From an uncultured Bacilli bacterium (GTDB lineage: Bacteria > Bacillota_I > Bacilli_A > RF39 > UBA660), in assembly GCA_947581765.1 (NCBI GenBank), contig CANPVU010000011.1:1-45377 (forward strand): 45,377 nt of DNA, read 5' to 3'. Under the pieces are notes generated by a model. The model had not been told where the DNA came from and did no database searches. It saw only the letters and a list, made by a program, of their open reading frames with translations. This document shows positions 27,089 through 36,088 of this stretch, one piece after another; within the stretch, counting starts at the first letter, position 1; each line of letters starts with the position of its first letter. The position numbers were made by a program, and so were the translations under genes.

Positions 27089-28864
27089 ACCTTTTCCAAA
27101 CGAATCTAATTCTTCGTCTGTTACAACAACATTTATTCTCATACGACGTCCACCACAGACAAATAAAGCTTCACCTTGACCATATTTCTTTATACTTTCA
27201 ATTTCACTTTCATTTAAATCAATTAATCTTGCCAAATCTGTTGCAGCTTGTTTCTTTAATCCCATTACTAAATAGTAAGAAGCATTATCAAATATTGCCT
27301 TACCTTGAGTAATAACTGAAGGATCACAGAAATCTGTTGGTTGTTGTGTAATAATTATAGTACCTGTATTATACTTTCTTGCACGTCTTTGTATTTGTGC
27401 TAAGAAGTCAGCACCTAAAACATTTTGGTTACTTAATAATACATGTGCTTCATCAACAGTTAAAACTGTATTCTTACTTGCATCAAGAGTTAAACTCCAT
27501 GCATATTTAAGTACATTGAAGAATAATGCATTACGTATATTAGCATCAGAATTCATTAATTCTCTTATGTTAAATACTATAAATTCACTATTTGTAGTTA
27601 TTGTTGTATGACCATCAAAATAATATCTTAACTCTTTTACAATTGGTCTTATTTTTAATTCCAATTTCTCCAATATATCTCTTTCTTGAGTACGTTCTGG
27701 CATAGAAAGAAGTTTTCCTTTTAAAGTAGCATATACATCTTTAAAAGTAGGATAATCTTTTGAAGTCAACCTTGTAAAGTCTGTTTCAAAACTAATATTA
27801 AAACGTCTATATGTTTCTTGAACTATTTCACTAAACATATTTAGTACATCTTCTTCAATTGTTGGATCATAATATTTTAAAAATGCTTTTAAAGATTGAA
27901 TAGTTCTAGTAAATGTTGTATATCCTAATCCTTGTTTTATTTCTTCCTCATCTACATCCATTACTACTTCAAGTGGATTAATCATACCAAATTGTCCACC
28001 TTTACCAAGGCTAATGAAATCTCCACCATAAAGATTACACATATCCTCAAGTTCACCTTCAGGATCTATTACTACCAATTGATAATTATTTCTTATATGT
28101 GATCTTAGTAATAATTTAGCAGCAGTTGATTTACCACTACCAGATGTACCTAAAATAATCATATTTGCATTATTTCTATTATGTTCTTTTCTTATTTGAT
28201 ATAAAAATTGATTAAATAAGATTACTCCTCCAGAAAAATCAATACCAAGTAATGTAGATAATCCTGGGTCTTTAATACTATCGAAAATAAAAGGATACAT
28301 AGCAGCCATTGTAGGTGCTGGAATTGGAGTTCCTATTCTATCTTCAATATCTTGTTTATCGTATATTGGAAGCATAGATTTTAAAACTTTATCTTGCTCA
28401 AATCTTAAAGGTATAGCTTTCATTTCCATTGCTTCTAAATAATTTTTTAACTGTAATTTTTTTACCACTAATTCATCTTGAGAATTTGCAGTAATCATTA
28501 TATGCATTTGAAAATCATATATTTTAGACTGAGAAGCTGCAAGTTCAGATATGAATTGCTCTAAAGATGCATAATCTTGTTTAATTCTCTCTTGTATAGT
28601 TTTATCATTTTCCTCTTGATATCTAACTTTTAAGTCAGCTATTTCTTTATTAAGCATTTTTTGAATAGTACTAAAAGGAAGTGGTATATGTTTAATAACA
28701 AGTTTTATACCTGCCATAGATGTTAAAGATGATAGATATCCTGGATAAATATATTTTGGATAACTAATAACAGTTAAAATAGTTGCATACTTATCACTTA
28801 TTACAAACTCAGAAGGTTTAAATTCTAACCCTTTTGGAGCTATTTGACTCTTAATATCTATCAT
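27077..28864 (-). CDS. VirB4/TraE-type secretion ATPase
   Basis: Cytoplasmic ATPase that powers assembly and transport in type IV systems. 595 residues: an N-terminal VirB4-type domain (about 1-200) and a RecA-like ATPase core with Walker A GTSGSGKS at 239-246, VVIDPEGE around 264-271, and DEAH at 471-474, followed by the RRARKYNTGTIIITQQP stretch. It overlaps the previous gene in an ATGA arrangement, so translation is coupled. It resembles VirB4 proteins of Gram-positive integrative elements. Confidence 0.93.
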   Translation of the reverse strand: MIDIKSQIAPKGLEFKPSEFVISDKYATILTVISYPKYIYPGYLSSLTSMAGIKLVIKHIPLPFSTIQKMLNKEIADLKVRYQEENDKTIQERIKQDYASLEQFISELAASQSKIYDFQMHIMITANSQDELVVKKLQLKNYLEAMEMKAIPLRFEQDKVLKSMLPIYDKQDIEDRIGTPIPAPTMAAMYPFIFDSIKDPGLSTLLGIDFSGGVILFNQFLYQIRKEHNRNNANMIILGTSGSGKSTAAKLLLRSHIRNNYQLVVIDPEGELEDMCNLYGGDFISLGKGGQFGMINPLEVVMDVDEEEIKQGLGYTTFTRTIQSLKAFLKYYDPTIEEDVLNMFSEIVQETYRRFNISFETDFTRLTSKDYPTFKDVYATLKGKLLSMPERTQERDILEKLELKIRPIVKELRYYFDGHTTITTNSEFIVFNIRELMNSDANIRNALFFNVLKYAWSLTLDASKNTVLTVDEAHVLLSNQNVLGADFLAQIQRRARKYNTGTIIITQQPTDFCDPSVITQGKAIFDNASYYLVMGLKKQAATDLARLIDLNESEIESIKKYGQGEALFVCGGRRMRINVVVTDEELDSFGKGGGL

Positions 28865-29415
28865 GATAACACCGTCCCAAACTCAGTAGTAACTCCTCCG
28901 TTTAAGAAGTTATCTAGAATCATTCTAAGATCATCATTTGTTGTTTGAAATGCCGTCAAACCAGCATTTGCAAAGTTATTTATCAAATTTCTAATTCGCT
29001 TATTAATAACATCGTCATTCTTCTCTTTAAATAATAGGAAATACTCTGTATCAACTACATTATTATTCATAAACATATTTGCCTTACTAAGATCTTGGTT
29101 GATAATCTTTCTTCTAGATGGATCAGAAGTTTTATTATATAAAAGCTCTAACTCAGATAAATATACATTAATATCTACTGGTCTATCTGCTACTATAATC
29201 CAAAATTCATAATCAATAACATTATAAACAGTCTTTAAATTAGTTATAATTGCACTTTGCATATTAGGATCAAGAATAAATATATTTCTTGGCATAATCT
29301 TTACTCCTGTAACCTTTAAATTTTGTCTTCCCTCTAAGTATATTACTCCATTAGTAATTCCTTTTATAGGAATATCATCATTTGTATACTTACTTTTTGT
29401 TGTTTTCGTCGCCAT
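28861..29415 (-). CDS. TraC-like/VirB4-associated protein
   Basis: A soluble protein of about 184 residues from the ATG at 29413-29415; a longer reading to 29469 is possible since neither start has a strong ribosome site. The order of strands and helices (NGVIYLEGRQ, KIMPRNIFILDP, then FWIIVADRPVDI) resembles the N-terminal domain found in some VirB4/TraC ATPases. Here it is a separate gene that overlaps the PrgI gene at its start and virB4 at its end by four bases. It likely works next to VirB4 at the membrane base. Confidence 0.6.
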   Translation of the reverse strand: MATKTTKSKYTNDDIPIKGITNGVIYLEGRQNLKVTGVKIMPRNIFILDPNMQSAIITNLKTVYNVIDYEFWIIVADRPVDINVYLSELELLYNKTSDPSRRKIINQDLSKANMFMNNNVVDTEYFLLFKEKNDDVINKRIRNLINNFANAGLTAFQTTNDDLRMILDNFLNGGVTTEFGTVLS

Positions 29416-29710
29416 CTTTAATACACCAACCTTTCCATACATACTGTTGTCTAGTTGTATAAAATTCATATGCTAATCCTATTATCGTTCTAATATTATG
29501 ATAGTTAGGAATAGGTATAACAAGTACACCTGTTATTACTCCAGGAGCAAGAGCTATAATAGCAAATATCAAGCTCTCTACTGGAAGTATTATAAGTAAT
29601 AATAATGAAATACCTACCCCTATACCAAACATAATTAAATCAAACTTATTAAATATTCCGAATATTAACATAGATTTTTTTGAATTAGCAGGTATTAAAT
29701 ACTCGTTCAT
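29390..29710 (-). CDS. PrgI-family (VirB3-like) membrane protein
   Basis: A 106-residue protein with the typical PrgI plan: short N-terminus YLIPANSKKS, two close membrane segments (about 27-43 and 46-66), then PIPNYHNIRTIIG and an aromatic region. PrgI/VirB3 proteins connect VirB4 to the membrane channel. Its place just before the VirB4 genes is the usual one. Confidence 0.85.
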   Translation of the reverse strand: MNEYLIPANSKKSMLIFGIFNKFDLIMFGIGVGISLLLLIILPVESLIFAIIALAPGVITGVLVIPIPNYHNIRTIIGLAYEFYTTRQQYVWKGWCIKDGDENNKK

Positions 29711-29730
29711 AATTTATCACACCCTTTTTA

Positions 29731-31875
29731 TTATTTCTTTTGTCCTGAATTAGTATATTTTGAAGTATTATTAATTGTTCTATTTGCTTGATTTGTTTCA
29801 ACAGATTGTTGAGAACCAAGTGCTTGATTTCTAACAGCTTTAATATCTCCAGTGGTTCCAGAAATATTAGTTGAAACCTCTTGATATCCTTCAATTGATT
29901 TTCCTTCTTTATTCATTGCAGATGCTAATCCTTCCATATGAGTTGCAATATTTTGAAGAGCAGCATTTGGATCTGTACTTGAAGTAACTGTAAAACTTCC
30001 TAGATTATATGTTCCATCAGCATTTACTATTGTGGCAGCATCTTCCCTATGATCGGAAGAAACATATCCACCTCTTTGAGCTATTTCTTTTATACGTTGA
30101 TCAAATGCAGTATTCCATCTTTTAGCCTCTGCATAATCACCAGATGATTCTGCTGCTTTTCTACGTTTATCAAAATCTTTTGCCAAAGAGTCTACTCCAG
30201 CTGCTGTTGACTCGTAAGATTTATAATCATCTTGAATTGCTTTCAAGCCTTCAGTAACACCTTTTAATCTATCTGCTTTAGTTCTCATATTTAATGTATT
30301 TCGTACGTTTTCTCCAAACACATCGCCTCTTGAAACACCATCTGCATCCATTTCTCGTAATTGTCTATGGCGTTGGCGTCCAGCACTATATGAGTTAGCA
30401 AAGTTTTTACCAAACTTATCTCCTTTCCATCCACCTTGAATAGCAGATGCAAATGCTTTTCCATGTATTCCTTGTCCAGTTAATAATCCAGCTCCAGCAG
30501 CAACTGCTCCTACTCCTATTCCACCTGCAACACCAAGTGCTTTCCTACTAGCTCCAGCAATTTGTTTGCCGCCTATAGCTTCTTCTTCTATCTTCTTTAA
30601 TGGATTAAGTTGAAATTTACCATCACCTTTAACGTTAAATACTTCTTTAAGAATATCTGGTAATTTCTTTATAAACATAAGAACACCTAATATCATAAAT
30701 ACCATTACAAGTAGACCATCTACAGTCTCACCAGTTTCAATATCTTTAAAAGTTCCTAATAAAGAAATTATATATATACCAAAATAAAGTGCAAATAAAC
30801 GAATAAATAAATCTAAATAAGTTTTAACACTCATATCCATCCACTTTTTAAACATACCATCTTTTGAAGATTTTGGATCACAATATGAAATAATTGGTAT
30901 AGGTGCTATCATCTGTAAGAATCCTAATTTTATTGAACGAACTGCAATATCTATACAGAATAGTAAAAACAAATATAAAGTTCCAACTCCTACAGCAGTA
31001 CTAATTCCAAATTTATAATCAACTAAATATCTTCCATCATCCAACTTAGCTAATATTACTTCTTTTCTAAAGAAAAGTGAAAAACTTTGTTGTGCTACTC
31101 CTTGTGCATAATTTTGATATGCAACATCAGCATCAATCCCCTTAAATGCTTGATACAATGTTCCATTTTCTCCAGAAGCCTCATAAGAATCATTTTCAGC
31201 ATTATACACTCCCCAACATGATGGCCTTAATTCATATATAAAACTTGACAAAGATGATGAATCTGTACTATCTGTATTACCTTCAAAAACTGGTTTCAAT
31301 CTAAACTTAAATTGTCCATTCTCATCAGTGTCATATGTTTCCTTACAATCTATTAAATCATATGTAGATGCATCATTTGCAAAATCATCATAGTTAGGAT
31401 GAGCAAATGCGTAAAGTAACGTAAATTGAATTTTCTTACCTGCCGATTCGGTATAACTGCTATTAGCAGCCCTAGGCGACTCAGCGCTTGGTGCACCAAA
31501 TACTAAATTCATTATAGTATTTTCTCTTAATATAATTGACTGTAAATCATATGCCTCTTGAAAAATATATGGGACAAGTACAACTAATACTAAAGATAAA
31601 ACTACATGTTTAATAATTGAACCAAACCCTTTTTCTTTATCTGTAAAATCATCTGGATTTAATATGTAATTAATTATTGATACAGATACTTTAAAGAGCA
31701 TAAATATTCCAACAAGTGCATATACACGTTTTGAAAATTCATGTATAACATCTTGATCAAATATTGTTGTCCTTGTCAACTGTAATAAAAGACCATAAAC
31801 ATCATCAATTAAACCAAAAACTACTTTATCTAATGAAAAGAAAAGAGTTCTTAGCATGCTTATTAAGAAATCCAT
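29731..31875 (-). CDS. VirB6/TrbL-like polytopic channel protein
   Basis: A 714-residue polytopic membrane protein. Hydrophobic segments cluster at about 55-115, around 290-320, 350-375 and 385-405, with a large soluble loop (about 130-280) between the second and third groups, presumably outside. The last 290 residues are soluble: a Gly/Ala-rich stretch near 445-475, then a charged, mostly helical tail with Asn/Ser at the end. VirB6/TrbL proteins form the inner-membrane channel. Assignment rests on topology, size and neighbours. Confidence 0.8.
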   Translation of the reverse strand: MDFLISMLRTLFFSLDKVVFGLIDDVYGLLLQLTRTTIFDQDVIHEFSKRVYALVGIFMLFKVSVSIINYILNPDDFTDKEKGFGSIIKHVVLSLVLVVLVPYIFQEAYDLQSIILRENTIMNLVFGAPSAESPRAANSSYTESAGKKIQFTLLYAFAHPNYDDFANDASTYDLIDCKETYDTDENGQFKFRLKPVFEGNTDSTDSSSLSSFIYELRPSCWGVYNAENDSYEASGENGTLYQAFKGIDADVAYQNYAQGVAQQSFSLFFRKEVILAKLDDGRYLVDYKFGISTAVGVGTLYLFLLFCIDIAVRSIKLGFLQMIAPIPIISYCDPKSSKDGMFKKWMDMSVKTYLDLFIRLFALYFGIYIISLLGTFKDIETGETVDGLLVMVFMILGVLMFIKKLPDILKEVFNVKGDGKFQLNPLKKIEEEAIGGKQIAGASRKALGVAGGIGVGAVAAGAGLLTGQGIHGKAFASAIQGGWKGDKFGKNFANSYSAGRQRHRQLREMDADGVSRGDVFGENVRNTLNMRTKADRLKGVTEGLKAIQDDYKSYESTAAGVDSLAKDFDKRRKAAESSGDYAEAKRWNTAFDQRIKEIAQRGGYVSSDHREDAATIVNADGTYNLGSFTVTSSTDPNAALQNIATHMEGLASAMNKEGKSIEGYQEVSTNISGTTGDIKAVRNQALGSQQSVETNQANRTINNTSKYTNSGQKK

Positions 31876-31892
31876 ATTATCACTCCATTTTT

Positions 31893-33017
31893 TTATTTAG
31901 CACAGAATGGATTAGTTGGATCCAATCCAGGAATATCGAATATTGCTAAAATGAAATCAAGAACAAATGGTATTAAGAATAATAGTACAGCAGCTATTAA
32001 TCTTTTTGTAAATCTACCTGTTACTTTTTTCATTTCATCGTCGCTTTCAGAAGCTATCGCTTTTATAAATTCTAATATACTTAGAATTACTATTAGTGCA
32101 GGGACTGAATATCTTACAATTCTTACTAATCTAAATAACCACTGAGTAGATTCTCTACCTAGTGACCCACAACTACCAAATTTTGTAGACTCATCTTTAC
32201 ATATCGATGCGATATCATCATTTAACATAGTGCAAGCCTTACTACATGCTTTAGCAACTATTTCAGAGCCTTCATCTTTTGCATACATAGATGTCGCTCT
32301 ATACGACTCACATACAGAAGAAAGATTTTGATATAATCTAGAAAATTCTGGATTATCATCACAAGACTTAGAATCACTTGCATCAACTGCTTTTTTTATT
32401 TCATTCAATGTACTAGAATAAGTAACACAATTATATTGGTCTATTAAATCTTTATTACTTATATCCTTACTTCCTTCTTCTATTAAATCATATTCTGCTG
32501 TTAAATCTTCTTTAAGGTCTTTGTTCCATACCTCTACTTCATTAATATTAGTCTCATCTAATTCATCGTTGTATATCATATAATGAAATAAATACCAAAG
32601 GTCACCTTCTACATAAGTTTTAAGTTTTAATACTGGTGGACATTCACCCTTTAAATTATTATATACAGTTTCATTAGGGTATAATGATAAATAAATTTGT
32701 ACTGTATAATCAGCGCCAAAATTTGGACGTTCTACATCTCCAGTATATTTATAAACCTGTCCAGTAACCTCTTTAAAATTAGTGATTGGAACTTCAAATT
32801 CATCTTTTATGAAATTAGATTTTCCAGCATCTATATGAGCATTATTGTATGCTCCTGATACATTTATAACAAATCTTTGTTTCCAAGTTGATGCATCATC
32901 GCCAGTTCTTATACCATATGAACATACTATATTATCTCCAACAGCAGCATGTACTACTTTTATATTAAAAATAAATGCAAATAATATACTAGCAAATATT
33001 AAAAGTTTTTTTCTCAT
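31893..33017 (-). CDS. Secreted protein ending in a diverged TrbC/VirB2-like module
   Basis: A 374-residue product. A signal peptide (cleavage likely after VVHA, about residue 24) leads to a cysteine-bearing beta-rich domain beginning CSYGIR with a later ECPPVLKLKTYVEGD. A second region with six or more cysteines follows (about 195-280). The C-terminal 92 residues form a two-helix membrane hairpin (DDEMKKVTGRFTKRLIAA as the cytoplasmic loop) like the five other modules of the cluster, though more diverged. The outer domain shares its CY and CPP pattern with the product at 36089-37378. It heads the second transcript of the cluster behind an extended -10 promoter. Confidence 0.7.
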   Translation of the reverse strand: MRKKLLIFASILFAFIFNIKVVHAAVGDNIVCSYGIRTGDDASTWKQRFVINVSGAYNNAHIDAGKSNFIKDEFEVPITNFKEVTGQVYKYTGDVERPNFGADYTVQIYLSLYPNETVYNNLKGECPPVLKLKTYVEGDLWYLFHYMIYNDELDETNINEVEVWNKDLKEDLTAEYDLIEEGSKDISNKDLIDQYNCVTYSSTLNEIKKAVDASDSKSCDDNPEFSRLYQNLSSVCESYRATSMYAKDEGSEIVAKACSKACTMLNDDIASICKDESTKFGSCGSLGRESTQWLFRLVRIVRYSVPALIVILSILEFIKAIASESDDEMKKVTGRFTKRLIAAVLLFLIPFVLDFILAIFDIPGLDPTNPFCAK

Positions 33018-33051
33018 ATAACACCTCTATAAAAGACAATCTATCATTTCT

Positions 33052-33060
33052 ATTATATCA
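33052..33060 (-). promoter_or_regulatory. Extended -10 promoter for the downstream secretion operon
   Basis: TGATATAAT on the minus strand (TGnTATAAT), placed right after the terminator of the 131-residue pilin-like gene and about 35 bases before the next start. The -35 region is only a T tract. Confidence 0.5.
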
Positions 33061-33063
33061 AAA

Positions 33064-33088
33064 AAAAACTATTAAATAAATAGTTTTT
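33064..33088 (-). terminator. Terminator after the 131-residue TrbC/VirB2-like gene
   Basis: AAAAACTATT pairs with AATAGTTTTT (33064-33073 with 33079-33088), followed by further Ts on the minus strand. It begins four bases past the stop codon. Confidence 0.85.
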
Positions 33089-33091
33089 GTA

Positions 33092-33487
33092 TTATAATCC
33101 AGTATTTTGACCAGATTGCAATCTACATGAATTTTCTCCCACTGTTCCATTAACAAAGCAATTGAAACAACTTACTACATTATCATCTTCACCCGAAACA
33201 AATGTTATAACTAATCTAACAAGAGCTATTACAAAGAATACAATAATTGCAGCTATAACTCTTTTGATAAGTGTTTGTTGTCCTTTTTTTATTTCATCTT
33301 CTTTTTGAGCCATTACAGCTTTAGCCATATCCAAAAGTCCAAATATTACAAGTAGAATTGGAACAACAACTTCTATAATAACTATTATTAAATGTACTAC
33401 ATTAGGTATCATACCACTAAAACTTATACCTATATTCCCACATTCATAAACGGCATTTGTGTTAATAGCATCCAAAACATTAATCAT
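33092..33487 (-). CDS. TrbC/VirB2-like pilin candidate, monocistronic
   Basis: A 131-residue protein made of the module alone and, unlike its paralogues, without a cleavable-looking signal peptide. Pattern: Cys16-Gly17, first membrane helix (about 30-53), cytoplasmic loop AQKEDEIKKGQQ, KR then the second helix (about 72-94), and a C-terminal part with cysteines (SCFNCF and a later NSC). TrbC/VirB2 proteins are the pilus subunits of type IV systems. It has its own consensus promoter and a terminator, unlike the other five module genes, which makes it the best candidate for a major subunit. Confidence 0.8.
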   Translation of the reverse strand: MINVLDAINTNAVYECGNIGISFSGMIPNVVHLIIVIIEVVVPILLVIFGLLDMAKAVMAQKEDEIKKGQQTLIKRVIAAIIVFFVIALVRLVITFVSGEDDNVVSCFNCFVNGTVGENSCRLQSGQNTGL

Positions 33488-33511
33488 TTTTCTTCCTCCT
33501 CAACTACAATA

Positions 33512-33541
33512 ATTATACTATACAACGCATATTTTTGTCAA
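33512..33541 (-). promoter_or_regulatory. Consensus SigA promoter of the 131-residue pilin-like gene
   Basis: Perfect TTGACA (33536-33541) and perfect TATAAT (33512-33517) on the minus strand, 18-base spacer. AGGAGG lies close before the ATG. Confidence 0.8.
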
Positions 33542-33546
33542 TTAAT

Positions 33547-34701
33547 TTACTTTTTACTACTACCAAGTACATATGGATCTTTTTCAGTTCCATTTCCACT
33601 AATATATTTTTCAAAGCCATTAAAAGCGATTACCCAATTATAATTGGCAGATTTTCTTGCTTGCATAGCAGTAGCCTGACCACTATTTATACTTATTGCT
33701 TCATATGTATTGTCATTAACTGCTGAAGTAGTCCAACTCTCATGTAAGAATAATGACATATAATTATAATTATTACATGCTCCAGTAACAATACTGTTAC
33801 AATTTTCATCCAAAGAAGCTCTTGCAAAATCTGAACTACTTATTAATGAAATATACTGTCCATCAAGCACATCTGAACAATCAATATTTCTATCCAAATT
33901 CAAATTACTTTTATCTCTTTTTCCTATACAAACACTAAATGGTGTCAAATGTAATTTTGATTCATCCTTAAACTTTGCATACTCACTATTTAGTTTTTCT
34001 AATATTAGACTATTCTTATAATCATTTATTCCATATGATTTATTTACTTCAACATTATATTTAGTATCCCAATAATATCCTCTATCTTCAGCTTCTGATT
34101 TAACAACTCTAATTACTCCTGATGAATTTATATCTATTATTCTCCAAACAAATCCACCAAAAGATAAATAATTATTTGGATTTTTTCCTTTAAATACATA
34201 AGTACCATTATCATCATATAAACCAGATAAATAATCTTTACTACTTGTGCTTTGTGAAGTATCATCAGATGTACTATTATCATAATTAGATTCCACTAAA
34301 TTATCCTCTATTATCTTATCCGATAAATGCAATGTACTATATTCAGAACATTTTAAATCTGGAATAATTAAATATTGACCACCATTATTGTATATATTTA
34401 CACTTGCTGTACACGAAGTATCTTTTAAATAACTAGATAATCCTTTCATATACCCTTCCTCAGCTAGCGTAGTAGCACTAACTGTATCAAAATTAGAATT
34501 ACTAGGTACTTTATCTTCGTTATTCTTATAATATTTTTTTGCAGCATCTACTAATTTCTGCTCAACCTTATCATAATCTTCTCCTGGTTTATCACAAGAT
34601 CTAGCAAGTGCTACTATTACTATTATCAAAACAAGTACAATAAATATTCCGGCAACTATCATTAAATATTTTTTATCAATTTTTTTTAAAGCTTCACTCA
34701 T
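33547..34701 (-). CDS. Pseudopilin-like anchored surface protein
   Basis: A 384-residue protein with a short cytoplasmic start, one membrane helix (about 13-33) that continues into a helical stretch (LVDAAKKYYKNN), then a cysteine-bracketed region (Cys at about 97 and 118) reminiscent of pseudopilin ectodomains. The C-terminal half has a pattern common in secreted Firmicutes proteins: FGGFVWRIIDIN, SGVIRVVKSE, and a closing GNGTEKDPYVLG. No prepilin cleavage site is obvious. It is the last gene of the upstream transcript. Precise role unknown. Confidence 0.6.
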   Translation of the reverse strand: MSEALKKIDKKYLMIVAGIFIVLVLIIVIVALARSCDKPGEDYDKVEQKLVDAAKKYYKNNEDKVPSNSNFDTVSATTLAEEGYMKGLSSYLKDTSCTASVNIYNNGGQYLIIPDLKCSEYSTLHLSDKIIEDNLVESNYDNSTSDDTSQSTSSKDYLSGLYDDNGTYVFKGKNPNNYLSFGGFVWRIIDINSSGVIRVVKSEAEDRGYYWDTKYNVEVNKSYGINDYKNSLILEKLNSEYAKFKDESKLHLTPFSVCIGKRDKSNLNLDRNIDCSDVLDGQYISLISSSDFARASLDENCNSIVTGACNNYNYMSLFLHESWTTSAVNDNTYEAISINSGQATAMQARKSANYNWVIAFNGFEKYISGNGTEKDPYVLGSSKK

Positions 34702-34715
34702 CTAAAACACCCCAA

Positions 34716-35126
34716 CTAGCTAGCACATGAAGAGTCATTTGCACCATTAAAGAAATAACATGCACATGACATAATATTGTTACTATCAGTACTTACAGCA
34801 CTTATTACAAGTTTAACAAGTGCTATTACAAAGAAAACTAGCACACCTGCAATAAGTCTTTTTATAAATACTTGTTGTCCTTTTTTTATTTCATCTTCTT
34901 TTTGCGCTACAAGTCCCTTTACTAAATCTATTGAACCAAAAACAACAAGTAAAATTGGAACTGCAATTTGAATAACTTTAATTACAAGACTAACAGTATT
35001 TGGAATGCTATCATCAATTACTACATCTCCTAATACATCTCCGCAAACATCTGCAGATACATTTGGTATAAATGCAAATAACCCAATAAATGCAATTATA
35101 AAAATTGGTAATATTTTCTTTTTCAT
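34716..35126 (-). CDS. TrbC/VirB2-like secreted pilin paralogue (136 aa)
   Basis: Signal peptide with likely cleavage after VSA (about residue 25), then CGDVLGD, first membrane helix with PILLVVFGSIDLVKG, loop AQKEDEIKKGQQ, second helix and a Cys-containing end (SCACYFF, then SSC). Of all the copies it is closest to the consensus of the modules. Gaps to neighbours are about 15 bases. Fourth in the run of small module genes. Confidence 0.8.
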   Translation of the reverse strand: MKKKILPIFIIAFIGLFAFIPNVSADVCGDVLGDVVIDDSIPNTVSLVIKVIQIAVPILLVVFGSIDLVKGLVAQKEDEIKKGQQVFIKRLIAGVLVFFVIALVKLVISAVSTDSNNIMSCACYFFNGANDSSCAS

Positions 35127-35141
35127 ATCTAATCACTCCTA

Positions 35142-35561
35142 TCAACAACTCATATCATTTGGATTCTGCTCTTCAATAAAACAATTAACACAAGTCATAA
35201 TATCTTTTCCATTGCCTGTTGATACAGCACTTATTAAAAGCTTTACGACTGCTATAACAAAGAATATTAACACACCTGATACTAGTCTTTTAACAAATAA
35301 TTTTCTAGAACTTGCCATTTCATCTTCTTTCTGTGCTATTACACCCTTTAATAAATCTATTGATCCTAATACCACTAATAATATAGGTACAGCAATCTGT
35401 ATTAATAATATAACATATCTAACTATTTTTGCAAGCTGATAATCAATATAAATGTCATCGCCTAATGCTTCACACTTAAATTGAGCAGCAAAAACATCCT
35501 GTTGAAATCCTAATAATACTATAAATATAAATATATATATCAATACTTTTTTTAACTTCAT
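35142..35561 (-). CDS. TrbC/VirB2-like secreted pilin paralogue (139 aa)
   Basis: Start at the ATG 35559-35561, with AGGAG just upstream; the longer reading to 35582 covers that site and the end of the previous gene. Signal peptide ends near VFAA. The module follows: PILLVVLGSIDLLKG, a changed loop (AQKEDEMASSRKLFVKR in place of the IKKGQQ type), second helix, and TCVNCF with a final Cys. The altered loop sets it apart from the other copies. Confidence 0.8.
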   Translation of the reverse strand: MKLKKVLIYIFIFIVLLGFQQDVFAAQFKCEALGDDIYIDYQLAKIVRYVILLIQIAVPILLVVLGSIDLLKGVIAQKEDEMASSRKLFVKRLVSGVLIFFVIAVVKLLISAVSTGNGKDIMTCVNCFIEEQNPNDMSC

Positions 35562-35571
35562 AATAAATCTC

Positions 35572-36084
35572 CTAACTACCACTCATTGGTGTACATGAAT
35601 CACTATCTATAAAGCATTCAACACAATTTAGTATTTTACTAGAACTTCCAGTTATAGATGCAAGAGCACTAACAAAAAATTTAACAATTAATACTATAAG
35701 AAAAATTATTATACCAGTAATCAACCTCTTAGTAAAAGCATCTCTTCCTTTTTTTATTTCATCATCTTTTTGAGACATTAAACCTTTTACTAAATCTATT
35801 GAGCCCATAACTATTAATATAATAGGAACAAGCACCATTATTATATTGTAAACAGATGTAGTAATATTAGGAATAATGGAAGGTATTCTTTTAATTATAG
35901 GACTTGAACCACCACAACTCACATATTGATCAACCGCCATAAACTTTGCATTTGGAACAGTAGACGTTTCATTAGATACATTTGATGAACTTGTAGTATT
36001 AGAATCCACTGCATAAACAGTTGTAATATTAAGTGTTAAAAAAGTAATTACAACAAATAATATCTTAAAAAATCTAAATTTCAT
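35572..36084 (-). CDS. TrbC/VirB2-like secreted pilin paralogue (170 aa)
   Basis: Start at the ATG 36082-36084 with GGAG upstream. Signal peptide (cleavage after about VYA), a Ser/Thr/Asn-rich spacer of about 25 residues, then CGGSSP, helix one with PIILIVMGSIDLVKG, loop SQKDDEIKKGRD, helix two and NCVECF with a closing Cys. The spacer would hold the module away from its N-terminus or be a processing region. Confidence 0.8.
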   Translation of the reverse strand: MKFRFFKILFVVITFLTLNITTVYAVDSNTTSSSNVSNETSTVPNAKFMAVDQYVSCGGSSPIIKRIPSIIPNITTSVYNIIMVLVPIILIVMGSIDLVKGLMSQKDDEIKKGRDAFTKRLITGIIIFLIVLIVKFFVSALASITGSSSKILNCVECFIDSDSCTPMSGS

Positions 36085-36088
36085 ATCA

